From assembly GCA_002245135.1 (NCBI GenBank), contig NGBS01000295.1, positions 1 to 64,000 of the forward strand: DNA of 64,000 nucleotides. The letters run 5' to 3'. The stretch comes from Proteromonas lacertae (taxonomy: Eukaryota > Sar > Bigyra > Opalinata > Proteromonadidae). The first letter of the stretch is position 1; each line of letters begins with the position of its first letter. Below the pieces are notes generated by a model. It searched no databases. It had not been told where the DNA came from and saw only the letters and a list, made by a program, of their open reading frames with translations. Made by a program: the position numbers and the translations under genes. Below, piece after piece: positions 50,020 through 60,900 of this stretch.

Positions 50020-52048
50020 TTAAGCTAAGAATTTTTCCATTTTCGCTAGATTAGCAAGAACATAGCAATTATCACAGCAATGTGATTTTGTTTTATTCTT
50101 TGTATCATATGTCTGTTGCATACAATCATCACAATAACTGAATGAACAAAGTGGACATATCCTATTAACGAATTAAATAAATCTCTATAAAAATAATACT
50201 TCCTCTGATTCATAAATCCAAATATTTCTTTACAATTATGACATTCATTTTGATTTGATCTTAATGGATCACCACTTATATGTTGTCTAGCTAATACAGC
50301 TAAATGTCTAGCTGCTTCTCTAGGAAGGTTCAGAATCACGATCTTGAATTTGTCTATAAAACAATTAAAATAATATAAAATATATATACTTCAATAAACT
50401 AGAATTCTCATCAGCTAATTGTTGAGATCTTTTCTTTAGATCCATTAATTGTTTACCCAGTGTCTGAATATTCTTATCCAATTCAATTCTCTGTAATCTT
50501 AATTGAGCAGCTTCATTTCTTTTAGCTTCTACTTTCTGATTCTCTTTTTTACTGTTATTTTTATCTTTCTTCTTCAATTTATCTAACTGTTGGTTTAAAT
50601 CATCTATTCTTGCTCTAGTATCTTCAATATCGTGTTTCAATTCCCATTGATGTAAATGTGGCTGTAATAAAGTCATTGAATAATTACATAGTGTAATTTC
50701 TGATGGTAACATGACTTGTTTAAGATATTGAGTTTGATCCAATAATTCATTCAAACACAATTGGAATATTTCTTGTGTGATAAAATGTTCAAGTTGTGCT
50801 GGGTCTAATATATCAAATAATCTTTCTCTCCACATTTTCACTGCTTCAGCTAAACACATAATAAGATATATATATACTCTTTGGATCATTTGGTTTTTCA
50901 AGTTGATTTCTTGATGTTAATCTTTTCATATACTATTTATTACAATAACATTAATAATATATATATAATACTCTCTTTTGTTTTTCACCTGGTGCTAATG
51001 GAGGTTGTGTAGTAAATCCATCATACTTTCTTTCAGGCATTTCAAATACATCTTGTCCTCCACCTTCCATCTCAGAAGCAGATGTCTTTGTTCTTCCAGT
51101 GGTTGAAGTTCTTTTATTCCAACCACCTTTTGCACCACCACCAGCATTACTAGCATTACTGACTCTTCTTATACCACCACCAGCTGTACTGGTCCTTGTT
51201 GTACTTCTTCTTCCACCAGTAGCAGCTGTTGTACTTGGCCTTCTTGAACCTGGACCATTGTTATTACCAGTAGAAGATGATCGTCTTGAATTATTATTGT
51301 TATTTTCCATTGATGTGACTTTCTTCTTCGAACCATCAGCTTGAGTTGTACTTATCCTTCTTACTGGAGTTTGACCTGATGTTACTGATCTTCTACTACT
51401 ATTGCCATATCCTTCATTGGTAATACTTCTATGAACTGTAGTAGAGTCATGTCCTGAGTTCTGTGGAGTTAGGGAAGTAGAAGATCTTACAGAAAACATT
51501 GGAGTACCTGGAGCACCTGTTGTAACTCTTCTACCACTTTTGGTGAGAGACTGCTTTGGCTGTTTTTTATCTGTGGAGGAAGTACGACGAACACTGTTGT
51601 TTACGGATGTTGGTGTTGGAGGCTCATTGTCCATTCGTTGACCTGATGTTCTTCTTCCACTTATTGATAAATGTGGTGGTGGAACATTTAAACCTCCCCC
51701 TCCTCCTGATGGAGGTAGATTTGGTGGTGAACGTAATCCAGGTTTTTCAGTTGATCGAGATATTTTTCTGTTTAGTTATAAATAAAATTAAATACGAAAA
51801 ATCTGGTGCTTCACCATATAATGCTTTTAATTTATTTGCTAAGTCTTCTTTTCTTTTAAAATATACATTAATAACAGCTGGTATCTAATAATATTTATAA
51901 AATAGATGTTGTACATTACCGACTTTGTCTGGGTTCCATTTTTGGTAATATGCCTCTAGAATTTTTGCCATTTGTTCTCTATAACAATAATATGTTTTTT
52001 CTGATACTTTTCACCCTCTTCACTCATTCCGTTAGATTCTGGATCCAT
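50020..52048 (-). CDS. Coiled-coil protein with FYVE-like zinc finger (about 599 aa)
   Basis: Exons 52008-52048, 51915-51978, 51796-51884, 50972-51767, 50878-50932, 50390-50849, 50200-50353 and 50020-50161 (introns 29, 30, 28, 39, 28, 36, 38 nt). The N-terminus has a short helical module (YYQKWNPDKVGNIPAVINVY, LANKLKALYGEAPDF). A long Ser/Thr/Arg-rich low-complexity region comes next, then a coiled coil (about 50400-50650). The C-terminal finger has cysteine spacing CxxC-x12-CxxC-x4-CxxC-x15-CxxC (from CHNCKEIFGF to HCCDNCY), which fits FYVE domains. The phosphoinositide-binding RRHHCR is replaced by QRKICP, so membrane binding is doubtful. One surplus base at or near TAG 50330-50332 breaks the frame; without it the sum is exactly 600 codons including the stop. 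Confidence 0.7.
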
Positions 52049-52200
52049 TAATATTAAGAAAAATAATCCGTTGGCACAAACCCTGTCAAGCCAATATTTT
52101 TTTGAAATTTTCAATTTATGATGATAAGGATTACTATTATTTCACGGAAATGTTACTTTATAAAAGAAAAAACATAATCAGATAATAATATGAAATAAGT

Positions 52201-53412
52201 TTAATGTGTTTTGCTAAGATTCCATTCATCTGCTGGATTAACTGATGGTGGTGGAATAAAATATTGATATGTATATGTACCCTTGATACGATACATACCA
52301 AATACATTTCTAGCTTCCTTTTCAAATGGAGTTGGTATCATCTAGTAATTAATAAATAAATATAAATACTCCTAAATCAGAAAACTTCAAAGCAGTACTT
52401 TCAGGTGATAATACATTATCAGAACAACGTATTTCAACATCATCTCTAACAATCTTTGGATTTGGGAAGAATTCACACAAATAAGCCACTTTCTTTGCCA
52501 TACTCTTAGATATATTACCAAGCTTTGGTTTGAAATGACATATTTCATACATATATTCTATAATTTCTCTAATTGACTTCACTTGTGAACCAGCTAATTC
52601 AAATGTTTTACCTTCATATTTATCTATATCACTTACTATTCTTCGTATCGCTTCAGCTACATCTCCAACATACACTGGCTGTTTTCTAGCATTTCCTCCA
52701 TTAATCATACATAAGGAAGGTGCATAGGCATGTACTTGAGCAAACCAATTCAAGAATCTATCTTCTTGTCCATACATATCAGCTGGACGGACTATTACTG
52801 CTTCAGGAAATTCATCTCTTACTACCTTTTCACCAATTGCTTTGGTTCTACACCATTCCGATGGATGATATGGGTTTTGCTGTAAAGCAGAACAATGAAT
52901 GAAATGTTTCACTCCTAATTCTTTACTAATACGTGCAATTCGTTGTGGTACTTCTACGTTGGTTGCTTGTTGAGTGTAATTAACTGAGATTCCAGCCAAG
53001 TGTTTTGTTTCGTAATATTTACCAATTAAGTTGATTACTACATTTGAATGTCTTATACATTCTCTAATACTGTCTTCATCACGTGGATCAAATGGTAAAG
53101 CATTAATCTATAACAAAATTAAATTGTTTTAAGTAATACATATCCTGGATGGCCTAATGGCTTTAAATGACGATGTTCATCAATGTCACCACGGCATGGA
53201 ATCTTTAAAATGCCATTTCTTTTAGCTAACTCTTCTACAACGTAACGACCTAAAAATCCAGTCGATGCTCCAAATATTGTGAATGTATTATTCGTTATTC
53301 CATAGTAATTTACAATTGAACGCTATTTATCATAAATTTTTAAATGTCATACTAAATAAACTGATTGAAGATGAGTAGCATTAACACACGATTTTAATGA
53401 TCTTGACAACAT
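52201..53412 (-). CDS. NDUFA9: NDUFA9: complex I 39 kDa subunit (373 aa)
   Basis: Exons 53353-53412, 53140-53322, 52370-53107 and 52201-52341 (introns 30, 32, 28 nt) join in frame. The N-terminus MLSRSLKSCVNATHLQSVYL is basic, hydroxylated and free of acidic residues, a mitochondrial-type presequence. FTIFGASTGFLGRYVVEEL is the dinucleotide-binding Rossmann start. VPQRIARISKELGVKHFIH, EFPEAVIVRPADMYGQEDRF and KQPVYVGDVAEAIRRI are hallmark NDUFA9 blocks of the atypical short-chain dehydrogenase family. The subunit is a structural part of mitochondrial NADH dehydrogenase. Its presence implies an organelle that still keeps complex I, as in Blastocystis, and argues against a mitosome-type organism. 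Confidence 0.92.
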
Positions 53413-53605
53413 ATTCGTTGAATTATATATCTAAATTGTTGTTAAAATTAAATAAAATCAAAACTCTTTGATTTCTTTATTTGGCTTGATTATAATGAAA
53501 CGGATAATAATTTTTTATATTTATATCTTGCTATTTAAGAGTTTATTTAAGTAAAATTACATCTCTTTGTGATATTTATATATTAATACATAAATAAAAT
53601 TACAT

Positions 53606-54329
53606 ATGACAAATGAAACACAAATTGGTTATGTAATTCCAGGTTCAGGTGATGCATTGTCATTAAGTTATAGATTACGTATGATTAATAATAGTTATTA
53701 TGTAGAAAAAATGTTTGACAAAACAAAAGAAGGTGATTGTATTAATCTCATAATTCTAATAATAGTCAAATGGCAAAGCATAAGAAGAACAATCAGGTCA
53801 TTTTCTTCTGATAGATACATTGAGTCTATAACCTTAGTACCAATTCCTATACCAGATGTTGAGGTAAAAGTATATTATTAAATAACACACATTAGGTATT
53901 TGCTTTATGTGATAATCTACAGCTTATATATACAAGGGAATTTATTGATAAAGCATATAGAATTGTAATAAGAAAACCATTTAATTATGAAAAGTATTTC
54001 TTTTATTTTAAAATATTATGAAAAATAGAATGGATTTGAATGTAATAAATGGAAAGCATGATACTCCTGCTGTATATTTATTTTGTTATTATATTTATAC
54101 ACAGCATGAAAGCACTAAAAATCTTTCAGAAATACCAATTGATTCAAAAAATAAAGGATATGAATTATTAAACAAAATAGGATGGAATGGAGGTGGTTTA
54201 GGAAAGAAGGAACAAGGTATAACAGAACCAATAAATGTATTGAAAAGAAAAAGACAAGATTCAAGTCAAATGAGGAAGAATACGAAGTTTAAAGGAAAAC
54301 ATGTGATATTTAAAGAATCTGAAGAATAA
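53606..54329 (+). CDS. G-patch domain protein (198 aa)
   Basis: Exons 53606-53738, 53766-53863, 53896-53993, 54029-54071 and 54105-54329 (introns 27, 32, 35, 33 nt) give 198 residues. The C-terminal part NKGYELLNKIGWNGGGLGKK followed by EQGITEPINV is a G-patch, the glycine motif that binds and activates DEAH-box RNA helicases. The lysine-rich end (KRKRQDSSQMRKNTKFKGK) may be a nuclear localisation signal. The N-terminal half is not recognised. It is transcribed divergently from NDUFA9 with 193 nt between the start codons, so the two genes share a promoter region. Confidence 0.8.
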
Positions 54330-54457
54330 GTCTGTATTTTGTTATTTATTTTCGATAATAATTTATTTTAATGTGTTGTTAAATATGTGTTTTAATGTGG
54401 TTATTTCTAAGAGAGATTGAGAATTTTAAAATATGAAACGAATATTATTTTAATAAT

Positions 54458-55588
54458 ATGATATCTTCATTGAAAGAAGTATATATGCATGAATTTATTG
54501 TTTGTAGAAAGCTAAATTATATGGAACAATAGGTGTATCGTTTTGTGTAGGAGCAACAGCTGTATCTTGTTGTTTATGTTTTATATTTGTTATAAACTAT
54601 ATTTTTGCTTTGATTACTTATTATGCATTTTACAGCTATTATATACCTCCTCCTTTGTACAAAGTTCCTTTCACATTTCAATATCAGTATGAAAAGAAGT
54701 AATATTATATTATTAATAGTCAAAACGTAAATGAAACATGCATTCCATTTGCTTCTATTAATTTAATAAATGAAAACCAAGATTGGTATCTTAATTCTTC
54801 AATGTTTAAGGAATCACATGAGTATTAGAGTATTAAATATATATTTATGTAGAACATACCTATCTTCAAATAATAAATATACAGTAGAGGTGTTTATGAA
54901 ACTTCCAGAAAATCCACAAAACCAGTTTCATTCTATATTCTCCATAACAACTCAATTTTATTCTCACAAAGGTCAATTAATTGCTTCATCCACAAGAAGT
55001 TTATCATTTCCATATCATTCACCTTATATTAGATATATTCGTACTATATTGTTATCTCCATTATATATTTATGGAATAATTGAAGAGATTGAAATATTCT
55101 CAGTTAAGCCTTTTACTTGGTTTTATGAGAATAAGAAATATCCATTACAAAGAATAGATGTTTATTTATCAGACAAAGATGTTGATATTTATGAAGGAAA
55201 TATTGAAATAAGATCAAAACTATCAGGATTGAAATGGTTTATTTCAAATTTCAAGTATGTAATTGGAATAACTTATGCATTTTTAAATGCTTTATTCTTT
55301 ACATTACTTTCACTGTTGATTATGTTGATAATAATATATTTTTATGGAAGTACAATGTTATCTTCGTTATTAGACAGTAATAATAATGTGAATAGTGATT
55401 CTGATTCGAGTGGAAGAAATAGTAGAAATAGTAGTAGAAAAAGCAGTAGAAGAAATAGTAGCAGTGACAAAAGTGATGGTAATGATGAAGATAAAGATGA
55501 TATAAAGTTGGATGATGATGATAATATTCATGTTAAGAAGGAGAATGATTTGAGAAGAAGAAAACCATATCATTATAATTCAGATTGA
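54458..55588 (+). CDS. BSCL2: Seipin, ER lipid-droplet biogenesis protein (345 aa)
   Basis: Exons 54458-54478, 54508-54686, 54720-54821 and 54853-55588 (introns 29, 33, 31 nt). The protein has an N-terminal membrane helix (about residues 17-43), then the lumenal beta-sandwich: YTVEVFMKLPENPQNQ, SLSFPYHSPYIRYIRTILLS, IEIRSKLSGLKWFISNFK. A second helix follows (ALFFTLLSLLIMLIIIYFYG). This is the standard seipin layout (two membrane segments around one lumenal domain). Seipin rings sit at ER-lipid droplet junctions and control triglyceride flux. The C-terminal tail is Ser/Asp-rich with SGRNSRNSSRKSSRRNSS, a likely phosphorylation region. With VPS13 nearby, two lipid-handling genes lie within 4 kb. 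Confidence 0.85.
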
Positions 55589-55775
55589 TTTATTTATTGA
55601 ATAATTTATTTATGTATTTTTATTTTTTTATTTTCCATACTCAAAACTGTAAATATTATAACATATAAATTACATTAATACACACATTAAACACTTGGAT
55701 AATTTTTCATCATTATCACTATCATCAGGATGAAAATTGAATTGATCATCATGAAAAGAATTCTGTTTTTTCTTC

Positions 55776-57608
55776 TTATTTCCCTGTGTCAATATCAACT
55801 GGAGTAATTGTTTTGTTATTAGAATTAGTTGAATTTCTTTTGCTAGATACAGTTCTACTTCTATTATGTCTTACTATAGTATTTGGAGACATAACATCAA
55901 CTCTTGCTTCATTAGGTCGTATTAAAGAGAAAGGAACAATTTTATTTTTGCTACTTTTACTACCCTTTGAAGTTGGTTTTGTATTTGGATTAGGAAAAGA
56001 AAAGGATGGTTTCCGAAAGAATGGTTTAACTTTGTATAAATCTCCATAATCTATATTATTATTATTATTGTTATTAAAATTATTATTTCCTTTGTAACTA
56101 TTATTATCTTGATTATTCATTACATCTAATAATGTAGGATAAGATTGAGAACGTTTATGCTTATGTTTTATTTTCACTAAACTGAAGTCATTAGCTGTAT
56201 AAGTAAACTCATCGTCATTATTATTATCATCATTATCATCATCTACTTCAACACTAATAGAAGGTGAATCAATTGGTGGAAATGATTCAATATTATGCTT
56301 ACTAATTCTATACTCTGTATTTTGACTATTTCTTTTATGATAATGTCTACAATGAGGATTACTGTTATCACTGTTACTATTTCTTCTATTATTATCAATA
56401 TTAGTTATTATTAATGGAGGTGGTGGTTTTGGTGAATCAATAATTAGTGGAACTTTCTTTATTCTATCGTAATTTTCATAACAATTTGGATTATCACTTT
56501 CATCTAATTCTATACTTTTTCTTTTATTTTTAGGTCTTCCATTAGGTGGAATCCTTTTTTTACTCTTATTATCATCATCATCTTCTTCATCTCCTGAATC
56601 AGGTAAATAGTATTGTGTTTCACTTTCTGTATTTCCTAAAATCACCTTTTTTCCAGTATATTTTTTCTTGTTATTACTTGAATGATTATGATCATCATCT
56701 TCTATATCATTCTCTTCATCTTCACCAGGTAAATAATACATAGTTTTTCCATTATCTTTTGTTAATATTTTCTTTCCAGATCGTTTCTTTGTAGGATTTG
56801 GTATAGTATCTTCATTATCAGGTAAATAATATTGTGTTTTATCTTTCATTCTTTGATTTGTTATATATTCTGAATCTTTTACTGTTATTCTTTTTTTAAT
56901 TGGACTTGGTTCAACATTCTCTTCTAATTTAGATGGCAATGAATATTTCGATTCTTCAACTTCTTTTACTTCCTCTTTATATCTATTATTATTATTATGA
57001 TTTTTATTTAAATAATGCGGTTGATGTGATTGAGAGGATGGTAATTCATATCCATCTCCACACTTTTTTTCTTCATTATATTTATTATTAATAATATTAT
57101 TATGTTTTACATCATTATATCTTCTAGGAGATTTAGTAGATGGGGAAGAAGAATGACCTACATATCCTGTTTCTTCTTTATATATTCTATTATGTTTCAC
57201 ATCACGTGTTCTTCTAGAATGACCCTGTTGAGGTGATGGTGAAGAAGGCGAATAATTATCATCTTCAATTATTCTTTGTTGATGATGTATTTTAGGTTTA
57301 TTATTGACATATTCTCTTGAATTTGTTGGTCCTGGTACTATAGGTAGAAATAAATCTTCTTCTACCTCTTCTTTTTTCTCATCTTCATCATTTTCACTTT
57401 CAATATGCCTTTTACTTCTATCAACACTTGGATCAGCTATACATACGTTATAAAACGATGGTTCTTCTTCATCACTACTCTTCATACTCTCCATCTCTGG
57501 ATCTTCCTCTACTTTATCTAATTTTCTACGTGGTGTATTAGCGTTATTCCTTTTTGCTGTTATATATGCAGGATATTTGTGTTTTTCGCCATAACGATAA
57601 TTACTCAT
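55776..57608 (-). CDS. Low-complexity charged protein with YYLP repeats (610 aa)
   Basis: A single long frame; the start MSNYRYGEKHKYPAYITAK at 57608 is chosen over an ATG eight codons upstream because it opens the conserved-looking part. The protein is rich in Asn, Asp, Glu, Lys, Ser and Pro, with no membrane segment and no folded domain recognised. Three imperfect repeats of 30-40 residues each hold (T)xYYLPxxxDE preceded by KKxxGKK (KTQYYLPDNEDT, KTMYYLPGEDEEN, ETQYYLPDSGDEE; about 56840-56600). Likely intrinsically disordered. Transcribed divergently from VPS13 across 322 nt. Function unknown. Confidence 0.65.
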   Translation of the reverse strand: MSNYRYGEKHKYPAYITAKRNNANTPRRKLDKVEEDPEMESMKSSDEEEPSFYNVCIADPSVDRSKRHIESENDEDEKKEEVEEDLFLPIVPGPTNSREYVNNKPKIHHQQRIIEDDNYSPSSPSPQQGHSRRTRDVKHNRIYKEETGYVGHSSSPSTKSPRRYNDVKHNNIINNKYNEEKKCGDGYELPSSQSHQPHYLNKNHNNNNRYKEEVKEVEESKYSLPSKLEENVEPSPIKKRITVKDSEYITNQRMKDKTQYYLPDNEDTIPNPTKKRSGKKILTKDNGKTMYYLPGEDEENDIEDDDHNHSSNNKKKYTGKKVILGNTESETQYYLPDSGDEEDDDDNKSKKRIPPNGRPKNKRKSIELDESDNPNCYENYDRIKKVPLIIDSPKPPPPLIITNIDNNRRNSNSDNSNPHCRHYHKRNSQNTEYRISKHNIESFPPIDSPSISVEVDDDNDDNNNDDEFTYTANDFSLVKIKHKHKRSQSYPTLLDVMNNQDNNSYKGNNNFNNNNNNNIDYGDLYKVKPFFRKPSFSFPNPNTKPTSKGSKSSKNKIVPFSLIRPNEARVDVMSPNTIVRHNRSRTVSSKRNSTNSNNKTITPVDIDTGK

Positions 57609-57930
57609 CTTTACTTCGCAATCGTATTTCACAATATGTTAAGGTTAATAAATAAAATAATAAGGTGATTTTTATTAGTTTTAAAAACACAACTTCTTTA
57701 TTTGTGAAGTTATCTAATTGCGTAAACTAAATCTAAAATTACAAAGGTAATGTAACTGTTTTTTCAAAAATTTTGTTTTGTTTTGTATTTTGAAAGAGAA
57801 ACTCATTATTTATGGTTTATTTGAGTTATATTCGAACAATTATTGTATTTTATGGGAATAAAGCTGATAAATACCAAAGCTTGATAAAAGCTCGATCACT
57901 TTGTTGTTGTTTTTTCTGCCAAATACAGTT
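57609..57930. promoter_or_regulatory. Divergent promoter region of the YYLP protein and VPS13
   Basis: 322 nt between two start codons on opposite strands. The sequence CAAAGCTTGATAAAAGCTCGATCAC (two halves, near 57876-57899) is the only non-AT-rich patch; whether it is a binding site is unknown. Confidence 0.35.
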
Positions 57931-60900
57931 ATGTTTGAAGGAATAATATCTTCAATCATTACAAATTATCTGAGCAAATATTGTGACAACATTAACCCAA
58001 AGCAAATACAGCTATCTATTTTTAGAGGTAATGTTAATTTATCTGAAGTTATTTTGAAGGAATCATCTTTTACATCCGATAATTTTCCCATTAAAATGGC
58101 CTTTGGTAGAATAAATCATATAGAAATCCAATTACCTCAATTAATACACATACTCTCCAGACCTATCACAATCAACATAGAAAATATCCTTCTTATTTTA
58201 GGTATAGTCGTAAATAACACATTTCTATTAAATAGATGCATCTACACCAACTCAATTCGACACAATTAGAGAAGTAAAGAGAAAACTTGATGAAAAACTA
58301 AAAACATTACAGAATATGAAGAACTGGGAAAAGGTTTAAATAATCATTAAAAATAACTTCAATAGGGTGAAAATGAAATAGCTAAAAAGTCATTAAAATA
58401 CTCAATCTTAGAGAAATTACTCTATAATATCCAAATATCAATTAAAAACATTCATATCCAATATAGAAACACTACAAGCTCTTCAATTGGAATTATCATC
58501 CCAAAATTCTCAGTTTTATCAACAAATTCTGATTGGATAGAGAATGTGAATAACCAATCATATTATAATAGATTTCTATCATATTTTCTACCAAAGAATC
58601 CACATGAATTATATAAATTATGCCAATTCGATTCTATTAGTTTGTATAAATATATAAATGCATGAATCTGATTTGTATAATATAATAGTTATATATGTAA
58701 TGAAGATGAGATGAGTTATAAAATGTTATGGAATAAAATGAACAATGATGAAAATGATGAAATAATGAAATATTATAATAAATACTTTATATTAAAACCA
58801 ACTCAAATTCATTTAAAGTTTTGGATAAATGAGAATCCAATTAATAATGTTGAAGTTAATCTTGACCCAATCTTTTTAAATATTTCACAATCACAGTATT
58901 ATACGTTAATTACATCATTTCAATATTTGAACTATATTAACCGTATATATATATATATATTTAATATATTTATATTTTCTATTAGAATTATCTCATACCT
59001 ACAAGTTGCCTCCATCAGTTTCAGTCAATAAAAATGCTAAAATATGGTGGAAATATGCAATAGAATTAATAATAAAACGAAATAAAGAAAGAAAAAGAGA
59101 AATGAATAGGATGTTATGGTTATTAGTGAATAGAAGGAAATATATAAATAGTTATAAGAAAATCCTCTTAGATAATATGAATAAAGAAGATGTAGATGTT
59201 ATTAATGAGATTGAAATGAATAGAAATGTTTATGTTGAAGATATAGTTATAATGAGACAAATAGCATTAGAGGAAGTATAATAATAATTATTATGATTAC
59301 ATTACATATAGTATCGAAATGAAACAAATAAGCTGATTGTACCACCAAATATTAAAACAAAATTGAAAAGTAAACCAAAAATAAAAGAAGATGATGAAGA
59401 TATTGACGATGAAGAAGATGATTCTCCACTAGAAAATCCATTATCTAAAGAATTAGGCAATTTAACTGAAGATGAATATCAACTATTATTGGATAATATT
59501 GATTGGGAAGATGAAAAGGATTATTATTTGAAACTATTTACTGATAAAGATGAAAAGATTATATTTATATCTGCAAATATAAAGATTGAAAGTTTAAATA
59601 TTTCTCTTTACAGTAGAAATCGTATGAATATGAATATGAATATGAATATTTATTGATATAAAAAAATAGATCCGTTAGCAAATATAGAATTATCCAATGT
59701 TAAGTTGAATTTGGAGAAAAGATATAACAGTTACTTATTATCATCAACTGTGAAATCATTAAATATATATGATGAGCAAAGATCCAATTATGAACCAGAA
59801 ACAAATGTAGTATATAGTGATATAAATAATGAAGAAATATTATCATTTTTATTTCATTATAACATATCAACAACATCATTCAAAAGTGGATCTAGCATTT
59901 GAGACAAATCTATTTGATGTTAAATTCACTGTTTTTAAATGATTTAATCAAATATTTTATTATTGCAAAGGATAAATCATATAGAATACCATTGAAAATT
60001 GATAAAGATTTATCATTGTATATATATATATATTTAATTATAATTGTTATTATATAGCCAATCACCAACATTTACTAAATTCATTGAGAACATACTAATC
60101 CATAGAACACAAATTGATTTAAACATCTCTCTAACTTGTCCAATAATCATTATAAGAGAAAATGCAGATAATCATGTCAATCATGAATTGATAATAGAAT
60201 TAGGAAAGTTAAATGTTAAAAGTAATTTATTACAGTTTGATTCATCATGTCCATCCTCATTATCATCTTCCAATTTATCATCCAGTGAAATTGAATCATT
60301 TGCTGATACATATTCCATCAATATTGGTCCAATAATAATGAAGGTAGGAATGAAAGATAGTAATGAATATTATAATATATGTGAACCATTTTCATTTCAT
60401 TTTATATTATCTCATTTTTTACTTGAAATGAATAAATTATCAAATTATAAACTATTGTCATTTATTGATCCAATATTGTTCATTATAACTGAACCAATAG
60501 TGAATGAATTTGTATATTTAGTCATATATTTCTTTGCTATAGAATATTTTAATTCCTGCAATATACAATCACATTAAACCATTGATGAAATTGAAAAATG
60601 ATAATCCCCAACAATCTTCAATGGTAATAGATAATTCAAATATATTATCTCCTTATCAACAAGATATAAACAATTTAGTATGGAACAAAATAAAGTTAAA
60701 AGTCAATACTAATATACCTCTTCTATCATTCCAAATTAACTATCAAAAATTGAATTTTTCTTTCAATGTAAATGAATTGTTTTTATCATATTCTACATCT
60801 TCATACAATACTGAAATTATTTCAACGGTCAATTCATTTTCACTTCAACCACATGTTGGTAAACTATTGATTTCATGTCCATTTAACTTTATGAGTTTTA

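Noticed and set aside
51099-51344. Forward proline/leucine/valine-rich frame
   Set aside because: Antisense of the Ser/Thr/Arg-rich repeats of the FYVE-like gene, whose exons join cleanly on the reverse strand.
54698-54719. A 21-nt intron in seipin
   Set aside because: A 33-nt intron (54687-54719) with the usual GTATG donor fits the same acceptor and frame, so the smaller one is unnecessary.
27947-55620. Blastocystis-like TGTTTGTT motif after stop codons
   Set aside because: Looked for downstream of several genes; only loose T/G-rich stretches were found, so it cannot be used to assign the organism.
31971-59942. Claim that all surplus bases are stop-directed programmed frameshifts
   Set aside because: Skipping the T of a downstream stop restores the frame trivially after any +1 insertion. 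Homology fixes the site at the stop only in two cases and excludes it at 33073-33080.
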